From: Actinomycetes bacterium
GTDB taxonomy: Bacteria > Actinomycetota > Actinomycetes > Mycobacteriales > Mycobacteriaceae
Assembly (NCBI GenBank): GCA_023416315.1
Contig: JAEZIA010000116.1
Location: forward strand, 1-7,244
Direction: 5' to 3'
Length of the DNA: 7,244 bases
Each line of letters begins with the position of its first letter. The first letter of the stretch is position 1. The position numbers and the translations under genes were made by a program. Positions 1 to 4,666 of the stretch are shown in pieces. The notes beneath the pieces were generated by a model. It was not told the DNA's origin, searched no databases, and saw only the letters and a program-made list of their open reading frames with translations.

Positions 1-11
1 CGTCAGACACA

Positions 12-17
12 CTCCTC
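12..17 (-). promoter_or_regulatory. Putative ribosome binding site for an off-window leftward gene
   Basis: Read on the minus strand, this is GAGGAG, about 18 nt downstream of the palindrome at 36-55. The start codon would lie at or just beyond the left edge. The in-window GTG at 10-8 is only 1 nt away, too close to be used. The order palindrome, short leader, purine-rich site matches the GMC, SDR and P450 genes in this window. The spacing of at least 11 nt to an off-window start is longer than usual, so this is a weak call. Confidence 0.35.
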
Positions 18-35
18 GCCACGGCAGTTCGCTTC

Positions 36-55
36 TGCTATACGTCTGTATAGCA
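36..55. promoter_or_regulatory. Palindromic operator, copy 1 (perfect arms)
   Basis: A perfect inverted repeat: TGCTATAC (36-43), spacer GTCT (44-47), GTATAGCA (48-55). It matches the three other 20-bp palindromes in the window except for A/T in place of G/C at the fifth arm base, and that change is made symmetrically in both arms, as expected for a site under selection for dyad symmetry. It lies 15 bp beyond the GMC stop codon, so it probably serves a leftward gene starting outside the window rather than GMC. No TANNNT hexamer sits at the offset used in the other copies. An overlapping TATNNT-like element (TATGCT) lies at its outer edge on the minus strand. The binding protein is inferred to be a dimeric, probably TetR-family, regulator. 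Confidence 0.75.
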
Positions 56-70
56 TAGTCGGTCGCGCGG

Positions 71-1672
71 CTAGCGGTCTTCGATGATGAAATCGGCAGC
101 CCGCCATGCCATCGCCATGATGGGGCCATTCAGATTGCCGGCCACCATGGTCGGCATCACCGAACAGTCGACCACGCGCAATCCGTCCACACCGCGCACG
201 CGAAGCCGGCTGTCCACCACATCGCCATCGTCGGGACCCATCGCACAGCTTCCGACGGCGTGGTATCCGCAGTAGCCGCCTTCCAGTGCCGCGGCGACGA
301 ATTCATCGTCGCTGCGGACGGTGGCGCCGGGATAGGTTTCGCGACTGATCCGCTCGGCGATCGGCGATTGGGCGAACAGTTCCCGCATTCGGCGGTAGAG
401 GTTGGCCGCGGTCTCGCGGTCGTAATCGCTGTCCAGGTAATTCGGGTCGATGCGCAGCGGGGCATCCGGTGTGCTGGAAGTGATCTCGCAACGTCCCACC
501 GAGGTCGGCCGCAGCACCATGCCCAGGCATGAGACGCCGGCCTGGCGCGGGACCGCGACGGAACCGCCGGTGTTGTAGGGCGGGATTGTCCACGGTCCCA
601 ACAGCAGCTGGCCGTCCACCCGTTCGGAGTCGGGGCGGGACTTCACAAACGCGACCACGTCGAAAGACGGGGTGGCCAGCGGCCCCTTGCGGGTGGCCAG
701 GTATCGCATTCCGGTCAGGGCCTGACCGATGTTGCTCGATAGCTTCCGGTTGTAGCCGAGGTCGTCCTTGAGCTCCAGCCGCAGGGCGGCGCATCGGTGT
801 TCACGCAGGCCGCGGCCGACGTTGTCCCGCTCCAGATACACCGTGACCCCGGCATCGGCCAGAACCTCACGCGGTCCGATACCGGAGAGCTGCAACACCT
901 TCGGGCTGTGCAGGCTGCCCAGCGAGATGATCACCTCGCGGTTGGCACGGATGTCCTCCGAACCGTTCTCACCGATGACGCGCACCCCGGTGGCGCGGTC
1001 CGTGTTCAGCAGGATCCTCTCGACGGTGGTGCCGGTCCGCACCGTCAGGTTGGGCCGATTGCGTACCGGCTTGAGGAAGGCCCGGGCCGCGCTGACGCGC
1101 CGGCCGTTCTTGATGGTCGCGGTGGCGTAACCGATGCGCGGGTCGTCGGTCTCGTTGATGTCGGTGACCCGCCGCAGGCCGATGCCCGCGCCTGCGTCGA
1201 TCATCTCGTCGCACAGGTGGTCGGGCTCGGGGGGTGTCGAAATATGCAGCGGTCCGCCGGCGCCACGAATCGGCGAGGCGCCGAATTGGTTGTCCTCGAA
1301 GGACTTGAAGATCGGCAGAATCTCATCCCAGCCCCAACCGGGGTTGCCGAGGCGCACCAGTTCGTCGTAGTCGGCTCGGTTGCCGCGGTTGTAGACCATG
1401 CCGTTGATCGAGCTCGAACCACCTATGACCTTGCCGCGCATCCAGCGTTCGGAGTGCCCGGTGGGCCCGAACGGCGTGGTCGTGTACTGCCAGGTGTACT
1501 TTTCGTTCTCGAACACCAGACCGGAGGCCTTCGGGATCGAAAACAGCGGGCTGCGGTCGGATCCGCCGGCCTCCAGCAGCAACACGGTCACCCCGGGGTC
1601 CGCGGACAACCGGTTGGCCAGCACACAGCCGGCCGAGCCCGCCCCCGCGATGATGTAGTCGAAACCGGTCAT
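71..1672 (-). CDS. GMC-family FAD-dependent oxidoreductase (alcohol/choline dehydrogenase-like)
   Basis: A 533-residue cytoplasmic flavoprotein, full length for the glucose-methanol-choline family; no signal peptide is seen. The N-terminal Rossmann segment has the dinucleotide motif GAGSAG (10-15) and the ribose-binding Glu34 at the end of the second strand (LLLEAG). GMC signature 1 is at about 79-97 (RGKVIGGSSSINGM), and signature 2 is at 252-267 (GSLHSP...SGIGP). The C-terminal catalytic region has YHAVGSCAMG with His471 and VAGNLNGP with Asn513/Asn515, the His-Asn arrangement of choline and aliphatic alcohol dehydrogenases. Such enzymes oxidise a primary or secondary alcohol to an aldehyde or ketone, passing electrons from FAD to oxygen or to the respiratory chain; the substrate is unknown. 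The ATG at 1672 has GGGAG 7 nt upstream (1684-1680). The operator at 1705-1724 lies 32 nt upstream, so the gene probably has its own regulated promoter despite lying 56 bp behind the nitroreductase gene. The stop is TAG. Confidence 0.93.
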   Translation of the reverse strand: MTGFDYIIAGAGSAGCVLANRLSADPGVTVLLLEAGGSDRSPLFSIPKASGLVFENEKYTWQYTTTPFGPTGHSERWMRGKVIGGSSSINGMVYNRGNRADYDELVRLGNPGWGWDEILPIFKSFEDNQFGASPIRGAGGPLHISTPPEPDHLCDEMIDAGAGIGLRRVTDINETDDPRIGYATATIKNGRRVSAARAFLKPVRNRPNLTVRTGTTVERILLNTDRATGVRVIGENGSEDIRANREVIISLGSLHSPKVLQLSGIGPREVLADAGVTVYLERDNVGRGLREHRCAALRLELKDDLGYNRKLSSNIGQALTGMRYLATRKGPLATPSFDVVAFVKSRPDSERVDGQLLLGPWTIPPYNTGGSVAVPRQAGVSCLGMVLRPTSVGRCEITSSTPDAPLRIDPNYLDSDYDRETAANLYRRMRELFAQSPIAERISRETYPGATVRSDDEFVAAALEGGYCGYHAVGSCAMGPDDGDVVDSRLRVRGVDGLRVVDCSVMPTMVAGNLNGPIMAMAWRAADFIIEDR

Positions 1673-1704
1673 GTCGTCACTCCCGCCAGCCAGCCCATGT
1701 CAAA

Positions 1705-1724
1705 TGCTGTACGAGCGTACGGCA
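1705..1724. promoter_or_regulatory. Palindromic operator, copy 2, with embedded -10 for the GMC gene
   Basis: TGCTGTAC (1705-1712), spacer GAGC, GTACGGCA (1717-1724): arms match at 7 of 8 positions. It fills the middle of the 56-bp gap between the nitroreductase stop (1729) and the GMC start (1672). On the minus strand it contains TACGCT (1719-1714), a TANNNT -10 hexamer. That would start transcription near 1707 and leave a leader of about 35 nt with a GGGAG site. No convincing -35 hexamer is visible, which is common in mycobacterial promoters. The operator and promoter roles are inferred from recurrence and position. Confidence 0.75.
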
Positions 1725-1728
1725 CCGG

Positions 1729-2457
1729 TCAGTCTTTCTTGTCCCGCTTGGGCCGTGCACCTCCCCCGTACACGATGTCGGCCCGCTCGGGATCCCAGCG
1801 ATTCCGGAACACCACGTCAGCAAGCGGGCGCCGGCGTACCGGTCCGTGCCTGCCCCGCGGCCAGCCGACCACGACGTGCCCGGCCAGGACCCATTCGTCG
1901 GGCACTCCGATGGCCTCGCGCAGGACTTGTTCGCCGGCATAGGACGCCCAGCTGGTCAGACATGCCCCCAGGCCCTGAGCGCGTGCGGCCAGGTAGAAGT
2001 TCTGCATCGCCGGATAGATGGAACCACCTTGCAGGAAGTCCGACGCGAACTCGTTCTTGTAGGCGGTGAACAGCACCGAGGTGTGTTCCCCTGCGCGGTC
2101 GTGGAGTTCGTAGGTCGCTCGGTTGTTACGGGCGGCGCGGCTGTGGTCATCGGGCGCCGGGCGCGTCATCCCATAGATCTTCTCGATCGTTCCGAGCGCG
2201 ATCTGCGCAGCCTGGGCGACAGCGGCGCGCTGTTCGGGCGCGGACAAGACGATGAACCGCCACAGTTGCGCATTCGCGCCATTGGGCGCCCAGGTGGCGG
2301 CTTCCAGACAGCGGTTCAGCGTCTGATCGTCAACGGGCTCGCCGGTGAACCGGCGCACCGACCGCGCCGTCGACAGCACTTCCCATACGTCAGCGGTGGA
2401 ATCCGGCATGCCACAGATGTAGTCGATTCCGACGGCCATGTCGAGCATGTCGCCCAT
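1729..2457 (-). CDS. Nitroreductase-family FMN oxidoreductase
   Basis: About 242 residues from the ATG at 2457. The N-terminal half carries the nitroreductase-fold signature STARSVRRFTGEPVDD, followed by WAPNGANAQLWRFIVL, the conserved P-(S/N)-G-x-N-x-Q-x-W loop that contacts FMN. Further on, QNFYLAARAQGLGACLTSW is the usual helix leading to the dimer and flavin site, and VPDEWVLAGHVVVGWP is the closing strand of the fold. Members use NAD(P)H and FMN for two-electron reduction of nitro groups, quinones or enones; some do dehydrogenation or dehalogenation. The reaction here is unknown. The start is uncertain. The ATG at 2457 abuts the operator and would be nearly leaderless, and codons from there are strongly G/C-ending. 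ATGs at 2448, 2439 and 2409 are in frame, the last beginning MPDSTADVWEV close to where family homology starts. None has a good ribosome site. The TTG at 2490 would run back through the palindrome and is unlikely. The C-terminal tail is very basic (ARPKRDKKD). Confidence 0.88.
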   Translation of the reverse strand: MGDMLDMAVGIDYICGMPDSTADVWEVLSTARSVRRFTGEPVDDQTLNRCLEAATWAPNGANAQLWRFIVLSAPEQRAAVAQAAQIALGTIEKIYGMTRPAPDDHSRAARNNRATYELHDRAGEHTSVLFTAYKNEFASDFLQGGSIYPAMQNFYLAARAQGLGACLTSWASYAGEQVLREAIGVPDEWVLAGHVVVGWPRGRHGPVRRRPLADVVFRNRWDPERADIVYGGGARPKRDKKD

Positions 2458-2476
2458 GCTGTACAGTCGTATTGCA
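2457..2476. promoter_or_regulatory. Palindromic operator, copy 3, in the divergent nitroreductase/SDR promoter region
   Basis: TGCTGTAC (2457-2464), spacer AGTC, GTATTGCA (2469-2476): arms match at 6 of 8 positions, the weakest symmetry of the four copies. It occupies the 50-bp gap between divergent genes. On the plus strand it embeds TACAGT (2462-2467), a TANNNT -10 that would start transcription near 2474 and give the SDR gene a leader of about 34 nt. On the minus strand the same offset reads TACGAC, followed by T, a poorer -10 that would start transcription almost at the ATG of the nitroreductase (2457). One bound dimer could control both directions. Confidence 0.75.
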
Positions 2477-2495
2477 ATTGGCGGCGGCAACGACA

Positions 2496-2500
2496 GGGAG
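2496..2500 (+). promoter_or_regulatory. Ribosome binding site that fixes the SDR start
   Basis: GGGAG ends 7 nt before the GTG at 2508. This is the same motif and spacing as upstream of the GMC gene. It supports GTG 2508 as the start over an in-frame TTG at 2472 that lies inside the operator. Confidence 0.7.
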
Positions 2501-2507
2501 TGGTGTT

Positions 2508-3278
2508 GTGAGCGACAGGTTCTCGATGGACGGGCGGGTTGCCGTCATCACCGGCGGTGGCACGGGGATCGGCCGCGCGTCGGCGCTGGTCCTCGCCGAG
2601 CACGGGGCCGACATCGTGCTCGCGGGCCGCCGGGAAGAACCCTTGAAGTCGACGGCCGCCGAGATCGAGGCGCTCGGTCGACGGGCCCTGGTGGTGCCGA
2701 CAGATGTCACCGACGCCGCCGCGTGCCAGGCACTCGTCGACGCGTCGATCGCCGAATTCGGCCATCTCGACGTGCTTTTGAACAACGCCGGTGGCGGCGA
2801 GACCAAGTCGTTGATGAAGTGGACCGACGACGAGTGGCACCAGGTGTTGGACCTCAATCTGTCCAGCGCGTGGTACCTCTCGCGGGCCGCGGCCAAGCCG
2901 ATGATCGCGCAGGGCAAGGGCGCGATCGTGAACATCTCGTCCGGTGCCAGCCTGCTGGCCATGCCGCAAGCACCGATCTACGGTGCCGCCAAGGCCGGAT
3001 TGAACAACCTCACCGGTTCGATGGCCGCGGCCTGGACCCGCAAGGGTGTCCGGGTCAACTGCATTGCCTGCGGCGCCATCCGCACCCCCGGCCTGGAGGC
3101 CGACGCCGAACGTCAGGGCTTCGACATCAACATGATCGGGCAGACCAACGGCTCCGGGCGGATCGCCGAGCCCGATGAAATCGGCTATGGGGTGCTGTTC
3201 TTCGCCTCCGACGCATCCAGTTACTGCTCGGGCCAGACCTTGTATATGCATGGCGGCCCCGGACCGGCGGGAGTCTGA
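2508..3278 (+). CDS. SDR-family NAD(P)-dependent oxidoreductase (first of two)
   Basis: A classical short-chain dehydrogenase/reductase of 256 residues. The Rossmann motif TGGGTGIG is at 15-22, and AGRRE at 39-43 ends the second strand with Arg41/Arg42, which favours NADPH over NADH. NNAG is at 92-95, the active-site Asn is Asn117, and the Ser145-Tyr158-Lys162 triad (YGAAK) is complete. It should interconvert an alcohol and a ketone in the cytoplasm; the substrate is unknown. The segment after the last catalytic helix reads VNCIACGAIRTPG, where the usual Pro of the PG motif is Cys188, a change near the cofactor and substrate pocket. The start is GTG with GGGAG 7 nt upstream, and the operator at 2457-2476 ends 31 nt before it. 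The VOC gene begins 1 nt after the stop, so the two form an operon. Confidence 0.93.
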   Translation: MSDRFSMDGRVAVITGGGTGIGRASALVLAEHGADIVLAGRREEPLKSTAAEIEALGRRALVVPTDVTDAAACQALVDASIAEFGHLDVLLNNAGGGETKSLMKWTDDEWHQVLDLNLSSAWYLSRAAAKPMIAQGKGAIVNISSGASLLAMPQAPIYGAAKAGLNNLTGSMAAAWTRKGVRVNCIACGAIRTPGLEADAERQGFDINMIGQTNGSGRIAEPDEIGYGVLFFASDASSYCSGQTLYMHGGPGPAGV

Positions 3279-3279
3279 G

Positions 3280-3714
3280 ATGCCGGTGACGATCAGCCAT
3301 CTCGGCTTGCGGGTACGAGACCTGCCGACGATGCAGACGTTCTACGAGGCACTCGGCTTCAGCGAGGTCAACCGCATGACGGTGCCCGACAAGCTCGCGG
3401 CCGCCCTGCTGGGCCTCGAGCCGCCGATCGGCTTCGAGGCCGTGTATCTGGACAACGACGGCTTCGTGCTGCAGTTGCTCACCTTTTCCGGGCATCCTGC
3501 GCCGCACGACGGCGAGCGTTCGATGGTGTGCGCGGGCCTGACGCATCTGTCGATCGCGGTCGACGACTTCCCTGCCGCGCAGGAGGCGGTGACTGCCGCC
3601 GGTGGCAGTGTGGTCGCCGATCCGGGCGGCGGGTTCGCCTGCATGGTGCGTGATCCCGAAGGGCAACTGCTCGAACTGGTCCACTCCAGCGTGCGGCCCG
3701 TGCCGAAGGGTTAG
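3280..3714 (+). CDS. VOC-superfamily (glyoxalase/bleomycin-resistance/dioxygenase fold) protein
   Basis: A 144-residue protein made of two beta-alpha-beta-beta-beta modules, beginning at about residues 4 and 86 (ISHLGLRVRDL and LTHLSIAVDDF). The expected metal ligands are all in place: His7, Gln65 (FVLQLL), His89 and Glu132 (LLELVH). The His-Gln-His-Glu set is the one described for methylmalonyl-CoA epimerases and resembles glyoxalase I. A simple extradiol dioxygenase uses His-His-Glu in a larger protein. An isomerase, epimerase or lyase role is therefore more likely than ring cleavage, but the substrate is not identifiable. The ATG at 3280 lies 1 nt after the SDR stop, with GGGAG 6 nt upstream (3269-3273) inside the end of the SDR gene, so the two are translated from one message. 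The reading frame is open further upstream, but that part overlaps the SDR gene and is not family-like. The stop codon overlaps that of the convergent luciferase-like gene. Confidence 0.9.
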   Translation: MPVTISHLGLRVRDLPTMQTFYEALGFSEVNRMTVPDKLAAALLGLEPPIGFEAVYLDNDGFVLQLLTFSGHPAPHDGERSMVCAGLTHLSIAVDDFPAAQEAVTAAGGSVVADPGGGFACMVRDPEGQLLELVHSSVRPVPKG

Positions 3715-4568
3715 CCGCGCAGCTCCCCCGCCATCTCGGCGTAGCGATCGAGGAACGCCATCGTGGTCGACGGATCCAGCGCGTCGCGGCGTCCACCGCC
3801 GATCACCACCCGATTGAACCCCAGGTCGCGGTAGGCGGACAGCCGCTTCAACGACGGGTCACCCCAGGCCATGATCGTCAGATCCAGATCGGCGGCGTCG
3901 CGGTCCAACTCCCCGGCGGTGCGGCGGAACTCTTGCAGCGCGGTGGGTAGGTCTCGGTACGCGGCGTCGCCCGGTAGCCACCCACCGGCCCAGGGTAGGC
4001 AGCTGCGGATCGCCTTGGCTCCCGTCGCAGCGGCCAGCAGCGGCGGATACGGACGCTGCATCGGCTTCGGATGGGACCACACCGGGCCGAAATCGAGGAA
4101 TTCACCGTGATATTCGGCTTCGTCCTGGGTCCACAGGGCCTGCAGTGCCCCCACGGTTTCAGCTAAAACCCGGTAACGGTCCCGCCAATCGATACCGGGG
4201 CGCGCGAGTTCGAGCTCGCCGCGGAATCCGACACCGACGCCGAGCAAGAGCCGTCCACCGCTGATCTGGTCAAGTGTCGCAACCTCCTTGGCGAAGGTGA
4301 ACAGTTCCCGTTCCAGGGGCAGTGCGACCGCGGTACCCAGCCGCAGCGTCGGCGTCGTCGCCACGGCGGTGGCCAACGACACGAAGGGGTCGAGGATGCA
4401 TTTCTGCGCGGGCAACAGTGCGGGATGGATGTTTTCGGCAGCGGAGACCGGGATCTGCGGGTGCTCGCCGACCCAGAGCGACTCGAAGCCGCGCGCTTCG
4501 AGTTCGGCGCCGAGGCGTGCCGCGGCGATGTCCCCCGGAGTGTTCAGCGAGACGTATCCCAGCTCCAT
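3711..4568 (-). CDS. Luciferase-like (LLM-class) flavin/F420-dependent oxidoreductase
   Basis: A 285-residue TIM-barrel protein of the bacterial luciferase superfamily. The N-terminus MELGYVSLNTPGD is the first barrel strand, and ESLWVGEHPQIP (29-40) is the second strand with its cofactor-side residues. DPFVSLATAVATTPTLRLGTAV (about 60-81) and LDQISGGRLLLGVGVGF (99-115) are the most diagnostic blocks. The overall pattern resembles the Rv2161c-type family often annotated as F420-dependent. Whether it uses F420 (hydride transfer to or from an alcohol, ketone or enone) or FMNH2 with oxygen (monooxygenation) cannot be decided from sequence. The ATG at 4568 follows AAGGGGAG (4579-4572) with a 3-nt gap. 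The operator at 4611-4630 lies 42 nt upstream and is shared with the divergent P450 gene. Its stop TAA interlocks with the TAG of the VOC gene in a 4-bp convergent overlap. Confidence 0.92.
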   Translation of the reverse strand: MELGYVSLNTPGDIAAARLGAELEARGFESLWVGEHPQIPVSAAENIHPALLPAQKCILDPFVSLATAVATTPTLRLGTAVALPLERELFTFAKEVATLDQISGGRLLLGVGVGFRGELELARPGIDWRDRYRVLAETVGALQALWTQDEAEYHGEFLDFGPVWSHPKPMQRPYPPLLAAATGAKAIRSCLPWAGGWLPGDAAYRDLPTALQEFRRTAGELDRDAADLDLTIMAWGDPSLKRLSAYRDLGFNRVVIGGGRRDALDPSTTMAFLDRYAEMAGELRG

Positions 4569-4610
4569 CGGCTCCCCTTCAGCTCATCCGCATGCGGTGA
4601 CACCGCCGTC

Positions 4611-4630
4611 CGCTGTACGATCGTACAGCA
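4611..4630. promoter_or_regulatory. Palindromic operator, copy 4, in the divergent LLM/P450 promoter region
   Basis: CGCTGTAC (4611-4618), spacer GATC, GTACAGCA (4623-4630). The inner 18 bp (4612-4629), including the spacer, form a perfect palindrome, the most symmetric of the four copies. Because of that symmetry, the -10 hexamer TACGAT is present on both strands (4616-4621 plus, 4625-4620 minus) at the same offset as in the other copies. Transcription starting near 4628 rightward and near 4613 leftward would give leaders of about 39 and 45 nt to the P450 and luciferase-like genes, both with good ribosome sites. A single bound dimer would cover both -10 elements. Confidence 0.82.
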
Positions 4631-4666
4631 ACGCGTGATGTCGATCCGGCAAAGACGAGGAGTGCC

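Noticed and set aside
36..55. Palindrome copy 1 as a transcription terminator of the GMC gene
   Set aside because: The stem is A/T-containing and only 8 bp, no T-run follows on the minus strand, and the same sequence pattern recurs upstream of genes, which fits an operator better.
1484..1503. Two GTGTACT words close together in the GMC gene as a further operator
   Set aside because: They are direct, not inverted, repeats, lie inside coding sequence and encode conserved-region residues. They do not match the palindrome.
797..1942. Long plus-strand open frame of 381 codons opposite the GMC gene
   Set aside because: It runs antisense through the GMC and nitroreductase genes, has no recognisable domain, and is explained by high GC suppressing stop codons. 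The minus-strand genes carry clear family motifs.
2472..2474. TTG as an upstream start for the first SDR
   Set aside because: It lies inside the operator and would translate sequence unlike SDR N-termini. GTG 2508 has GGGAG at 7 nt.
2316..3251. Long minus-strand open frame of 311 codons opposite the SDR gene
   Set aside because: It crosses the operator and the divergent promoter region and has low-complexity, Arg/Gly/His-rich content without motifs. It is a shadow of the SDR and nitroreductase genes.
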